Shown: positions 5,493 through 12,452, numbered from the stretch's first letter. The stretch: DNA of 15,492 bases from Betaproteobacteria bacterium (GCA_009923895.1 RFSP01000015.1:1-15492); one strand, 5' to 3'. The notes: generated by a model not told the origin, from the sequence alone. Numbers and translations: made by a program.

Positions 5493-6002
5493 ATGATCAA
5501 AGTTGGTGACCGTCTGCCTTCGGGCAGCCTTCAGGAATTCATCGAAGTCGAGGGCAACGGGTGCTCGATCGGCCCCAATGCCTTTGACATTGCGCAGGCC
5601 ACGGCCGGCAAGAAGATTGCCCTTTTCGCCTTGCCGGGTGCCTACACCCCGACCTGCTCGGCCAAGCACGTGCCGGGCTATGTGGAGAAGGCGGCAGAAC
5701 TCAAGGCCGCTGGCATTGACGAGATCTGGTGCGTGTCGGTGAACGACGCCTTTGTCATGGGAGCCTGGGGTCGAGACCAGCACACGCAAGGCAAGGTTCG
5801 CATGATGGCCGATGGCAGTGCCGACTTCGCGCGCGCCACGGGCTTGACGCTGGACCTCACCGCCCGCGGCATGGGCTTGCGGTCCAATCGCTATTCCATG
5901 TTGGTGGTCGACGGTGTGGTCAAGACGCTCAATGTCGAGGCCCCCGGCAAGTTCGAGGTGAGTGACGCGGCCACGATGTTGGCCCAGGCCAAATCTCTGT
6001 GA
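5493..6002 (+). CDS. Peroxiredoxin, PRX5 type (redoxin/AhpC-TSA superfamily)
   Basis: This thiol peroxidase probably reduces H2O2, organic hydroperoxides or peroxynitrite in the cytoplasm; no signal peptide is visible. The 169-residue product has the active site PGAYTPTCSAKHVPGY with the peroxidatic Cys55, Thr52 and Pro48. The SNRYSMLVVDG segment supplies a conserved Arg (133). IWCVSVNDAFVM (Cys80) is typical of bacterial PRX5. There is no fused glutaredoxin domain. Cys24 and Cys80 are the only other cysteines, so a resolving partner is unclear; glutathione/glutaredoxin reduction is likely by family. The ATG at 5493 has GGGAG five bases upstream; a TTG at 5475 would add six residues but lacks this site. 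It follows rpsQ by 45 bases and precedes the rplN promoter, so it is probably the last gene of the S10 transcript. Confidence 0.95.
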   Translation: MIKVGDRLPSGSLQEFIEVEGNGCSIGPNAFDIAQATAGKKIALFALPGAYTPTCSAKHVPGYVEKAAELKAAGIDEIWCVSVNDAFVMGAWGRDQHTQGKVRMMADGSADFARATGLTLDLTARGMGLRSNRYSMLVVDGVVKTLNVEAPGKFEVSDAATMLAQAKSL

Positions 6003-6027
6003 TGTCTGTGACCCAGATCCAGGGGGC

Positions 6028-6057
6028 TTGACAAGTCCTCTGATTTGGGTTGATAAT
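6028..6057 (+). promoter_or_regulatory. Strong putative sigma-70 promoter for the spc block (rplN)
   Basis: A perfect -35 TTGACA (6028-6033) and a -10 GATAAT (6052-6057) are 18 bases apart. The expected start is near 6064, giving a leader of about 165 bases. The 14 bases downstream (6060-6073) repeat those at the rplC promoter at the same spacing. The promoter begins 25 bases after the peroxiredoxin stop, so it makes the spc and alpha genes independent of the upstream transcript. No terminator is visible ahead of it. Confidence 0.8.
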
Positions 6058-6059
6058 TT

Positions 6060-6073
6060 AAAGCTTTCCCGAA
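6060..6073 (+). repeat. 14-base segment shared with the rplC promoter (copy 2)
   Basis: AAAGCTTTCCCGAA is identical to 476-489 and is likewise preceded by two bases after the -10 hexamer. The sequences diverge on both sides, so this is not part of a longer duplication. It spans the discriminator and the predicted first transcribed bases. Confidence 0.7.
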
Positions 6074-6080
6074 GATTTCA

Positions 6081-6196
6081 GCTTTGGCGTTCGTCAAAGC
6101 CGGCTCTGAGGATCCGCCCACACGGCGTCTGCGCAAGCAGGCAACGACGGGCCCAAGACTGATGCGATGGTTTGCAGGCCCTTAAAAAATCAAGGG
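6081..6196 (+). promoter_or_regulatory. Structured 5' leader of rplN
   Basis: Three hairpins are visible. GCTTTGGC (6081-6088) pairs with GTCAAAGC (6093-6100) around a GTTC loop, eight pairs with one G-T. GTCTGC (6127-6132) pairs with GCAGGC (6137-6142) around a GCAA loop, a stable GNRA tetraloop, with one T-G pair. CCCTT (6179-6183) pairs with AAGGG (6192-6196) over AAAAAATC. In E. coli the spc operon is controlled by S8 acting within the mRNA near rplE, so a regulatory role for this upstream leader is only a suggestion. No ORF with a ribosome-binding site is seen in it. Confidence 0.5.
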
Positions 6197-6230
6197 TGTG
6201 TGACTGGCGAATCAAGTTGGGGATGAACAA

Positions 6231-6599
6231 ATGATTCAAATGCAATCGCGGCTTGACGTCGCGGACAACACGGGCGCGAAGTCCGTCATGTGCATCAAGG
6301 TGCTGGGCGGCTCCAAGCGTCGCTATGCCGGCATTGGCGATGTCATCAAGGTCAGCATCAAAGAAGCTGCTCCGCGCGGCCGCGTCAAAAAGGGCGAGGT
6401 CTACAGCGCGGTGGTGGTGCGCACCGCCAAAGGCGTGCGCCGTCAAGACGGCTCACTGATCAAATTCGATGGCAATGCAGCCGTCTTGCTCAACGCCAAG
6501 CTCGAGCCCATTGGCACCCGCATCTTCGGGCCAGTGACCCGCGAGCTGCGCACCGAGCGTTTCATGAAGATCGTGTCGCTGGCGCCCGAAGTGCTCTGA
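6231..6599 (+). CDS. rplN: 50S ribosomal protein L14
   Basis: L14 lies at the subunit interface, forms intersubunit bridges with 16S rRNA and is the site where the silencing factor RsfS binds. The 122-residue product matches the family exactly in length. It starts MIQMQSRLDVADNTGAKSVMCIKVLGGSKRRYAGIGDVIKVSIKEAAPRG, with VVVRTAKGVRRQDGS and a C-terminal FGPVTRELRTERFMKIVSLAPEVL. GGGGA (6219-6223) is seven bases before the ATG. It is the first gene of the spc block and is read from the promoter at 6028-6057 through a 165-base leader. Confidence 0.99.
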   Translation: MIQMQSRLDVADNTGAKSVMCIKVLGGSKRRYAGIGDVIKVSIKEAAPRGRVKKGEVYSAVVVRTAKGVRRQDGSLIKFDGNAAVLLNAKLEPIGTRIFGPVTRELRTERFMKIVSLAPEVL

Positions 6600-6622
6600 C
6601 GCCACGTCTCGAAGGAACCACC

Positions 6623-6940
6623 ATGAACAAACTCCGTAAAGGCGACCAGGTCATTGTGTTGACCGGCCGCGACAAGGGCAAGCGCGGCACCATCTCCCGC
6701 CGAGTCGACGACCAGCACCTGGTGGTCGAAGGCGTGAACGTGGTCAAGAAGCACGTCAAGCCCAATCCCATGAAGGGAACCACCGGTGGGGTGATCGACA
6801 AGACCATGCCCATTGACCAATCCAACGTCGCGATCTTCAACCCGGCCACGGGCAAGGCCGATCGCGTTGGCATCAAATTCCTCGCCGACAAGACCAAAGT
6901 TCGGGTCTACAAGTCCAGCGGCGAAGAGATCAAGGCTTGA
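6623..6940 (+). CDS. rplX: 50S ribosomal protein L24
   Basis: L24 is an assembly-initiating 23S rRNA-binding protein with a KOW motif near the tunnel exit. The 105-residue product begins MNKLRKGDQVIVLTGRDKGKRGTI, the KOW segment, and continues with VVEGVNVVKKHVKPNP and a C-terminal KADRVGIKFLADKTKVRVYKSSGE. Length is normal (E. coli 104). The frame stays open far upstream across rplN, but the ATG at 6623 with AAGGA (6613-6617) ahead of it and alignment to the family fix the start. Confidence 0.98.
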   Translation: MNKLRKGDQVIVLTGRDKGKRGTISRRVDDQHLVVEGVNVVKKHVKPNPMKGTTGGVIDKTMPIDQSNVAIFNPATGKADRVGIKFLADKTKVRVYKSSGEEIKA

Positions 6941-6968
6941 CTTCAGGCTTCAAGCGGGAACTCCACAA

Positions 6969-7523
6969 ATGGCTCAAACGCAATCTTCGCGCCTGCAACA
7001 GCAGTATCGCGAAAACATTGTCCCGGCTCTGATGGCCAAGTTCGGCTACAAGTCGGTCATGCAGGTGCCGCGCCTGACCAAGATCACGCTCAACATGGGT
7101 GTGAGCGAGGCGGTGTCGGACAAAAAGGTGATGGAACACGCCGTGGGCGACCTCACCAAGATCGCGGGCCAAAAACCCGTGGTGACCAAATCCAAAAAGG
7201 CCATCGCCGGCTTCAAGATTCGAGACGGCGTGCCCATCGGTTGCATGGTCACCTTGCGCGGTGTGCGCATGTACGAATTTCTAGACCGTTTTGTCACCAT
7301 CGCGTTGCCTCGGGTTCGCGATTTCCGTGGCATTTCAGCGCGCTCCTTTGATGGCCGTGGCAACTACAACATCGGCGTGAAGGAACAAATCATCTTCCCG
7401 GAAATCGAGTACGACAAGATCGACGCGATCCGTGGAATGAACATCAGCATCACGACGAGCGCGAAGACGGACGAGGAGTGCAAGGCACTGCTGGCCGCTT
7501 TCAAGTTCCCGTTCAAGAACTGA
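6969..7523 (+). CDS. rplE: 50S ribosomal protein L5
   Basis: L5 carries 5S rRNA into the 50S subunit with L18 and touches the P-site tRNA. The 184-residue product (MAQTQSSRLQQQYRENIVPALMAKF to AAFKFPFKN) is slightly longer than the 179 of E. coli. Motifs include VPRLTKITLNMGVSEAV, GQKPVVTKSKKAIAGFKIRDGVPIGCMVTLRG and GRGNYNIGVKEQIIFPEI. GGGAA (6956-6960), eight bases before the ATG, supports this start although the frame is open further upstream. In E. coli the S8 repressor site lies around this gene's start; I did not identify a convincing equivalent. Confidence 0.98.
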   Translation: MAQTQSSRLQQQYRENIVPALMAKFGYKSVMQVPRLTKITLNMGVSEAVSDKKVMEHAVGDLTKIAGQKPVVTKSKKAIAGFKIRDGVPIGCMVTLRGVRMYEFLDRFVTIALPRVRDFRGISARSFDGRGNYNIGVKEQIIFPEIEYDKIDAIRGMNISITTSAKTDEECKALLAAFKFPFKN

Positions 7524-7536
7524 CACCGAGGCGATC

Positions 7537-7842
7537 ATGGCCAAACTTTCCCTCATCCAGCGTGAGCAAAAACGCGAAAAGCTGGTTGCCAAGTACGCAA
7601 AGAAGTACGCCGAGCTGCGTGCCATTGCCGAAGATGCCAAGCGTTCCGACGAAGAGCGTTATGCCGCTCGTCTGGAGTTGCAAAAGCTGCCTCGCAATGC
7701 CAACCCCACCCGTTTGCGCAATCGCTGCGAGCTCACGGGTCGTCCCCGCGGCACCTTCCGCAAGTTCGGCCTTGCACGCAGCAAGATCCGCGAGTTGGCT
7801 TTCAAGGGTGACATCCCCGGTGTCATCAAGGCCAGCTGGTAA
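7537..7842 (+). CDS. rpsN: 30S ribosomal protein S14, zinc-independent form
   Basis: S14 is a late-binding protein of the 30S head. The 101-residue length and the region NRCELTGRPRGTFRKFGLARSKIRELA, with only one cysteine, identify the long, zinc-free (C-minus) type rather than the 61-residue zinc-ribbon type. The N-terminal MAKLSLIQREQKREKLVAKYAKKYAELRAI is typical. CGAGG (7527-7531) lies five bases before the ATG. It sits 13 bases after rplE and 26 before rpsH. Confidence 0.98.
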   Translation: MAKLSLIQREQKREKLVAKYAKKYAELRAIAEDAKRSDEERYAARLELQKLPRNANPTRLRNRCELTGRPRGTFRKFGLARSKIRELAFKGDIPGVIKASW

Positions 7843-7868
7843 GCGCGTCCCAGATCAGGAGATAACCC

Positions 7869-8264
7869 ATGAGCATGAGTGATCCCATCGCGGACATGCT
7901 GACCCGCATTCGCAATGCGCAGATGGTCGAAAAGGCCATTGTGTCCATGCCCTCTTCCAAGTTGAAGGTGGCCATTGCGCAGGTGCTGAAAGATGAGGGC
8001 TATATCGATGGCTTTCGTGTCGTGTCCGATGGCGGCAAGAACGAGCTGGAGATTGGCCTGAAGTACTACGCAGGTCGCCCCGTCATTGAGCGCATCGAGC
8101 GCGTCAGCCGCCCTGGCTTGCGCGTCTACAAGGGCCGCGACGCCATTCCGCAGGTCATGAACGGCCTGGGTGTGGCCATTGTCACCACACCCAAGGGTGT
8201 GATGACCGATCGCAAAGCTCGCCAAACCGGTGTCGGTGGCGAAGTGCTTTGTTACGTGGCCTGA
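7869..8264 (+). CDS. rpsH: 30S ribosomal protein S8
   Basis: S8 is a primary 16S rRNA-binding protein and, in E. coli, the translational repressor of the spc operon. The 131-residue product starts MSMSDPIADMLTRIRNAQMVEK and carries VSRPGLRVYKGRDAIPQVMNGLGVAIVTTPKGVMTDRKARQTGVGGEVLCYVA, the RNA-binding C-terminal domain. AGGAG (7857-7861) lies seven bases before the ATG at 7869; a second ATG at 7875 would remove two residues and is closer to the E. coli start. The stop overlaps the ribosome-binding site region of rplF. Confidence 0.98.
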   Translation: MSMSDPIADMLTRIRNAQMVEKAIVSMPSSKLKVAIAQVLKDEGYIDGFRVVSDGGKNELEIGLKYYAGRPVIERIERVSRPGLRVYKGRDAIPQVMNGLGVAIVTTPKGVMTDRKARQTGVGGEVLCYVA

Positions 8265-8277
8265 CAGGAGATTCATC

Positions 8278-8811
8278 ATGTCCCGCGTTGGAAAAATGCC
8301 TGTGCCCGTCCCCAAGGGAGTGGACGTGCAAATCACCGCCGACCAGATCACGGTCAAGGGAGCCAACGGCACGTTGGTGCGCCCCACCCATGCCCTGGTC
8401 ACCATCAAGAGCGATGCCGGCTTTCTCAAAGTCGAGCCCGCCAACGAGTCCGCCGAAGCCAATGCCATGAGCGGCACCATGCGTGCGCTGCTGTCCAACA
8501 TGGTCGAGGGTGTGGGCAAAGGATTCGAGAAAAAGCTGTCCTTGGTGGGCGTGGGTTTCCGTGCCGCCGCTCAAGGCTCCAAGCTCAATTTGCAGGTGGG
8601 ATTTTCCCATCCCGTGGTCAAAGACATGCCCGCCGGCCTGAAGGTCGAGTGCCCGTCTCAGACCGAAATCGTCATCAAGGGCGCCGACCGTCAGGTGGTG
8701 GGCCAGGTGGCTGCTGAGGTGCGTGCGATCCGTCCGCCCGAGCCCTACAAGGGCAAGGGGATTCGGTACGTGGGTGAGCGCGTGGTCCTCAAGGAAACCA
8801 AGAAGAAATAA
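8278..8811 (+). CDS. rplF: 50S ribosomal protein L6
   Basis: L6 binds near the sarcin-ricin loop at the factor-binding site of the 50S subunit. The 177-residue product equals the E. coli length. It starts MSRVGKMPVPVPKGVDVQI and ends with the signature RAIRPPEPYKGKGIRYVGERV followed by a Lys-rich tail. Two related L6 domains (roughly residues 10-82 and 90-165) are present. The frame is open 48 bases further upstream, but the ATG at 8278, with CAGGAG (8265-8270) seven bases before it, is supported by the family alignment. Confidence 0.98.
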   Translation: MSRVGKMPVPVPKGVDVQITADQITVKGANGTLVRPTHALVTIKSDAGFLKVEPANESAEANAMSGTMRALLSNMVEGVGKGFEKKLSLVGVGFRAAAQGSKLNLQVGFSHPVVKDMPAGLKVECPSQTEIVIKGADRQVVGQVAAEVRAIRPPEPYKGKGIRYVGERVVLKETKKK

Positions 8812-8822
8812 GGAGCCGCCAC

Positions 8823-9179
8823 ATGCTGAACAAGAAAGAACAGCGTCTGCGCCGCTCCCGGCAAACCCGGGTGCGCATCGCCAAACAAGTCACGGCTCGC
8901 CTGACGGTCTTCCGTTCCAACCAGCACATCTATGCCAACGTCATTTCCGACGATGGCGCCAAGGTGCTGGTGAGCGCTTCAACCGCCGAGAAGGCGGTGC
9001 GCGGCGAAGTCACCAACGGGGGCTCCACGGCCGCCGCCGCCCTCATTGGCAAGCGCATTGCCGAGAAGGCCAAGGCAGCTGGCATCGAAAAGGTGGCTTT
9101 CGATCGGGCGGGTTTCGCCTATCACGGTCGGGTCAAGGCGCTGGCTGAGGCCGCGCGTGAAGCCGGTTTGCAGTTCTGA
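8823..9179 (+). CDS. rplR: 50S ribosomal protein L18
   Basis: L18 binds 5S rRNA together with L5 and anchors it in the central protuberance. The 118-residue product starts MLNKKEQRLRRSRQTRVRI and contains RLTVFRSNQHIYANVISDDGAKVLVSAST and GKRIAEKAKAAGIEKVAFDRAGFAYHGRVKALAEAAREAGLQF. Length is standard (E. coli 117). AAGGAG (8810-8815) overlaps the rplF stop and lies seven bases before the ATG. Confidence 0.98.
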   Translation: MLNKKEQRLRRSRQTRVRIAKQVTARLTVFRSNQHIYANVISDDGAKVLVSASTAEKAVRGEVTNGGSTAAAALIGKRIAEKAKAAGIEKVAFDRAGFAYHGRVKALAEAAREAGLQF

Positions 9180-9207
9180 CGCCCTGACGCACTGAAGGAA
9201 ATACATC

Positions 9208-9726
9208 ATGGCAAGGTTTCAACCTCGCGCTCAAGCCGAAGGCAATGACGACGGCCTGAAAGAAAAGATGATCGCGGTCAACCGCGTCACCAAGGTCGTC
9301 AAGGGCGGCCGCACGCTGAGCTTCGCTGCATTGACGGTGGTGGGCGATGGCGATGGCCGCATCGGCATGGGCAAGGGCAAGGCCAAAGAAGTGCCTGTGG
9401 CGGTGCAAAAAGCCATGGAAGCTGCACGTCGCGGCATGTTCAAGGTGGCGCTCAAGGGCGGCACCATCCACCACAACGTGATCGGTGAACACGGTGCGGC
9501 GCGTGTGTTGATGGCACCGGCCAAACCCGGTGACGGCATCATCGCTGGTGGTCCCATGCGTGCGGTCTTCGAAGTCATGGGCGTGACCGATATCGTGGCC
9601 AAGAGCCATGGTTCGACCAACCCCTACAACATGGTGCGCGCCACCTTGGATGCGCTCAAGCGCTCCACCACCGCGGCCGAAGTGGCTGCCAAGCGTGGCA
9701 AGTCGGTTGAAGACCTCTTCAACTGA
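9208..9726 (+). CDS. rpsE: 30S ribosomal protein S5
   Basis: S5 is an accuracy protein of the 30S subunit; substitutions in its N-terminal loop confer spectinomycin resistance in other bacteria. The 172-residue product has the N-terminal double-stranded-RNA-binding-like domain (MIAVNRVTKVVKGGRTLSFAALTVVGDGDGRIGMGKGKAKEVPVAV, residues 22-67) and the C-terminal S5 domain with PGDGIIAGGPMRAVFEVMGV. The loop VTKVVKGGR is intact and wild-type in appearance. AAGGAA (9195-9200) lies seven bases before the ATG. The E. coli protein is 167 residues. Confidence 0.98.
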   Translation: MARFQPRAQAEGNDDGLKEKMIAVNRVTKVVKGGRTLSFAALTVVGDGDGRIGMGKGKAKEVPVAVQKAMEAARRGMFKVALKGGTIHHNVIGEHGAARVLMAPAKPGDGIIAGGPMRAVFEVMGVTDIVAKSHGSTNPYNMVRATLDALKRSTTAAEVAAKRGKSVEDLFN

Positions 9727-9746
9727 GCGATTGCCGGAGAACTCTC

Positions 9747-9929
9747 ATGTCTGAAAAGAAGACGCTCAAGATCAAGTTGGTTCGCAGTCCCATTGGCTGC
9801 AAGGCCTCTCACCGTGCCACCGTGGCTGGTTTGGGTCTGCGCAAAATGCACAGCGAATCCGTGCTCGAAGACACGCCGGCTGTGCGTGGAATGATCAACA
9901 AGGTGTCCTACCTGGTGAAGGTGCTGTGA
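9747..9929 (+). CDS. rpmD: 50S ribosomal protein L30
   Basis: L30 is a small 23S rRNA-binding protein of the large subunit. The 60-residue product has the family pattern KTLKIKLVRSPIGCKASHRATVAGLGLRKMHSESVLEDTPAVRGMINKVSYLVKV. Length is normal. CGGAGA (9735-9740) lies six bases before the ATG. The TGA stop shares its last base with the rplO ATG (TGATG), indicating coupled translation. Confidence 0.98.
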   Translation: MSEKKTLKIKLVRSPIGCKASHRATVAGLGLRKMHSESVLEDTPAVRGMINKVSYLVKVL

Positions 9930-10360
9930 TGGAACTCAACAACATCAAGCCGGGTGCCGGCTCCAAGCATGCCAAGCGCCGCGTTGGGCGCGGCATTGGC
10001 TCGGGTCTGGGCAAGACGGCCGGTCGTGGCCACAAGGGTCAAAAGTCTCGTGCCGGTGGCTTCCACAAAGTCGGCTTCGAAGGCGGCCAGATGCCCCTGC
10101 AGCGTCGCTTGCCCAAGCGTGGTTTCAAGTCGGCGCTGAAGAAGTACGCCGCTGAAATCAATCTGTCTGACCTGCAGCGCTTGGCCGTGGACGATGTCGA
10201 CCTGCTCACGCTCAAGCAAGCCGGTCTCGTGTCTGAGCTGACCAAGACCGTCAAGGTCGTCAAGTCGGGCGAGTTGTCTCGCAAGGTCTCCCTCAAGGGG
10301 ATCGGCGCGACGGCGGGTGCCAAGGCCGCCATCGAAGCGGCTGGCGGCTCGATCGCCTGA
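9929..10360 (+). CDS. rplO: 50S ribosomal protein L15
   Basis: L15 is a 23S rRNA-binding protein important in mid-to-late 50S assembly. The 143-residue product starts MELNNIKPGAGSKHAKRRVGRGIGSGLGKTAGRGHKGQKSRAGG, the glycine- and basic-rich extended N-terminus, followed by GFEGGQMPLQRRLPKRGF and the globular domain. Length is normal (E. coli 144). The ATG at 9929 overlaps the rpmD stop; a GTG one codon earlier (9926) is a less likely start. GAAGGTG upstream provides the ribosome-binding site within rpmD. Confidence 0.98.
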   Translation: MELNNIKPGAGSKHAKRRVGRGIGSGLGKTAGRGHKGQKSRAGGFHKVGFEGGQMPLQRRLPKRGFKSALKKYAAEINLSDLQRLAVDDVDLLTLKQAGLVSELTKTVKVVKSGELSRKVSLKGIGATAGAKAAIEAAGGSIA

Positions 10361-10395
10361 GTGACCCTGAGCGTTTTCTAAGGGCAACACGCTTC

Positions 10396-11706
10396 GTGGC
10401 AACCAACGCAACCCAATTGGCCAAGAGCGGCAAGTTCGGCGACCTGCGTCGTCGGCTGGTCTTTCTCGTGCTGGCCTTGGTGGTGTACCGCTTGGGCGCC
10501 CACATTCCGGTGCCGGGCATCGACCCTGGGCAATTGCAACAGCTCTTCAAGAGCCAAAGCGGTGGCATCCTGAACTTGTTCAACATGTTCAGCGGCGGCG
10601 CTTTGTCACGCTTCACCGTCTTTGCCTTGGGCATCATGCCCTACATCTCTTCGTCCATCATCATGCAGTTGATGACCTATGTGGTGCCTTCGTTGGAGGC
10701 ACTGAAGAAAGAGGGCGAAGCCGGTCGTCGCAAGATCACGCAGTACACGCGCTACGGCACTTTGTTGCTGGGCACTTTTCAGTCACTGGGAATCGCGTTG
10801 GCCCTTGAAGGATCTCCGGGTTTGGTGATTGAGCCGGGTTTTACATTCCGCCTCACTGCGGTGGTGAGCTTGGTGGCCGGGACCATGTTCCTGATGTGGT
10901 TGGGTGAACAGATCACCGAGCGCGGATTGGGCAATGGCATCTCCATTCTGATTTTCTCTGGCATCGTGGCGGGCTTGCCCAGCGCCATCGGGGGCCTGTT
11001 TGAGTTGGTGCGTACCGGCTCGATGAGCATCATCGCGGCGCTGATCGTGATTGCCATCGTCATCGGTGTGACTTACGCCGTGGTGTTTGTGGAGCGGGGC
11101 CAGCGCAAGATCTTGGTGAATTACGCCAAGCGCCAGGTGGGCAACAAGGTGTATGGCGGACAGTCGTCGCACCTGCCCCTCAAGCTCAACATGTCTGGCG
11201 TGATCCCCCCCATCTTCGCCTCGTCCATCATCTTGCTGCCGGCCACCATCGTGGGCTGGTTTGCCACGGGTGATGGTTTGCGGTGGTTGAAAGATTTGTC
11301 GGGCGCCTTGTCTCCCGGGCAGCCGGTGTACGTCATGTTGTATGCCGGCATGATCGTCTTCTTTTGCTTTTTCTACACGGCCTTGGTGTTCAACAGCCGT
11401 GAAACTGCAGACAACCTCAAGAAAAGCGGCGCTTTCATTCCGGGCATCCGTCCGGGTGAGCAGACAGCCCGCCACATTGACAAAATTTTGGGCCGCCTGA
11501 CGTTGGTGGGAGCGGTTTACATCACCTTGGTGTGCCTGCTGCCGGAGTTTTTGAATCTGAAGTACAACGTGCCGTTCTACTTCGGTGGGACGTCGCTGCT
11601 GATCATCGTGGTGGTGACCATGGACTTTTGGGCCCAGGTACAAAGCTATGTGATGAGTCAACAGTACGAAAGTTTGCTGAAGAAGGCAAACTTCAAAGCG
11701 GGCTGA
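10396..11706 (+). CDS. secY: Preprotein translocase channel subunit SecY
   Basis: SecY is the protein-conducting channel of the inner membrane, working with SecE, SecG, SecA and docked ribosomes. The 436-residue product shows the expected series of hydrophobic segments, starting near residues 21-41 and ending near 398-410, consistent with ten transmembrane helices. The plug region follows helix 1 (FNMFSGGALSRFTVFALGIMPYI). The cytoplasmic loop GAFIPGIRPGEQTARHID holds Arg352, matching the functionally important E. coli Arg357. The start codon is GTG, with TAAGGG (10379-10384) 11 bases upstream, which suggests modest initiation. It lies 35 bases after rplO; infA follows after four bases. Confidence 0.98.
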   Translation: MATNATQLAKSGKFGDLRRRLVFLVLALVVYRLGAHIPVPGIDPGQLQQLFKSQSGGILNLFNMFSGGALSRFTVFALGIMPYISSSIIMQLMTYVVPSLEALKKEGEAGRRKITQYTRYGTLLLGTFQSLGIALALEGSPGLVIEPGFTFRLTAVVSLVAGTMFLMWLGEQITERGLGNGISILIFSGIVAGLPSAIGGLFELVRTGSMSIIAALIVIAIVIGVTYAVVFVERGQRKILVNYAKRQVGNKVYGGQSSHLPLKLNMSGVIPPIFASSIILLPATIVGWFATGDGLRWLKDLSGALSPGQPVYVMLYAGMIVFFCFFYTALVFNSRETADNLKKSGAFIPGIRPGEQTARHIDKILGRLTLVGAVYITLVCLLPEFLNLKYNVPFYFGGTSLLIIVVVTMDFWAQVQSYVMSQQYESLLKKANFKAG

Positions 11707-11710
11707 AGCG

Positions 11711-11929
11711 ATGGCCAAGGATGACGTCATCCAGATGCAGGGGGAGATCGTAGAAAACCTCCCGAATGCCACCTTTCGAGTGAAACTGGAAAACGGCCAC
11801 GTGGTTCTCGGTCACATCTCCGGCAAGATGCGGATGCACTACATTCGTATCCTTCCGGGCGACAAGGTGACCGTAGAGCTGACGCCTTACGATTTAACGC
11901 GTGCGCGGATTGTTTTCCGCGCCAAATGA
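11711..11929 (+). CDS. infA: Translation initiation factor IF-1
   Basis: IF-1 binds the 30S A site during initiation and assists IF-2 and IF-3. The 72-residue single OB-fold protein (MAKDDVIQMQGEIVENLPNATFRVKLENGH to DLTRARIVFRAK) equals the family length. The motif GHISGKMRMHYIRILPGDKV is intact. It starts four bases after secY; only a weak GGGCTGAAG precedes the ATG, so translation probably relies on coupling to secY. Placement inside the spc operon between secY and rpmJ, without adk, fits Burkholderiales and differs from E. coli, where infA is elsewhere. Confidence 0.98.
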   Translation: MAKDDVIQMQGEIVENLPNATFRVKLENGHVVLGHISGKMRMHYIRILPGDKVTVELTPYDLTRARIVFRAK

Positions 11930-11948
11930 AGAGGTCAAGGAGAAGACC

Positions 11949-12062
11949 ATGAAAGTCGCCGCATCAGTCAAGAAGATGTGCCGCAATTGCAAGATCATCC
12001 GTCGCAAGGGTGTGGTGCGAGTCATTTGCACCGATCCGCGTCACAAGCAGCGTCAAGGCTGA
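11949..12062 (+). CDS. rpmJ: 50S ribosomal protein L36, zinc-ribbon form
   Basis: L36 is the smallest large-subunit protein and binds 23S rRNA through a zinc ribbon. The ATG at 11949 opens a 37-codon frame reading MKVAASVKKMCRNCKIIRRK, then GVVRVICTDPRHKQRQG and TGA. The four zinc ligands Cys11, Cys14, Cys27 and His32 are present. Family length is 37-38. AAGGAG (11937-11942) six bases upstream is a strong ribosome-binding site. It lies between infA and rpsM, its normal position in this order. Confidence 0.97.
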   Translation: MKVAASVKKMCRNCKIIRRKGVVRVICTDPRHKQRQG

Positions 12063-12086
12063 CGTCAAGTCCCGAGGAACATTACC

Positions 12087-12452
12087 ATGGCACGAATTGC
12101 TGGCATCAACATTCCGCCGCACAAGCACTCCGAGATCGGGCTGACCTCGATTTACGGCATTGGTCGCCCCACGGCGCGCAAGATCTGCGAGGCGGTGGGC
12201 ATCCCCTACTCCAAGAAGATCAAGGACCTGACCGATTCCGACCTCGAGAAGATCCGTGATGAGATCGGTCGCATGACCATCGAGGGCGATTTGCGCCGCG
12301 AGATGTCCATCAACATCAAGCGTCTCATGGACCTCGGCTGCTATCGGGGCATGCGTCATCGCCGTGGCCTGCCGGTGCGCGGTCAGCGCACCCGCACCAA
12401 CGCTCGCACGCGCAAAGGCCCCCGCAAGGGCGCTGCCGCGCTGAAGAAATAA
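12087..12452 (+). CDS. rpsM: 30S ribosomal protein S13
   Basis: S13 sits at the top of the 30S head, makes bridges with the 50S subunit and contacts the P-site tRNA through its basic tail. The 121-residue product starts MARIAGINIPPHKHSEIGLTSIYGIGRPTARKICEAVGI and ends in RRGLPVRGQRTRTNARTRKGPRKG plus a short basic tail. Length is normal (E. coli 118). GAGGA (12074-12078) lies eight bases before the ATG. In E. coli S4 represses the alpha operon by binding a pseudoknot just upstream of rpsM; here only 24 bases separate rpmJ and rpsM, too few for that structure outside coding sequence. Confidence 0.98.
   Translation: MARIAGINIPPHKHSEIGLTSIYGIGRPTARKICEAVGIPYSKKIKDLTDSDLEKIRDEIGRMTIEGDLRREMSINIKRLMDLGCYRGMRHRRGLPVRGQRTRTNARTRKGPRKGAAALKK

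Noticed and set aside
6290..6622. In-frame upstream extension of rplX across rplN.
   Set aside because: The extension is out of frame with rplN, has no homology, and the L24 alignment and ribosome-binding site begin at 6623. The same logic applies to upstream extensions of rplE and rplF.
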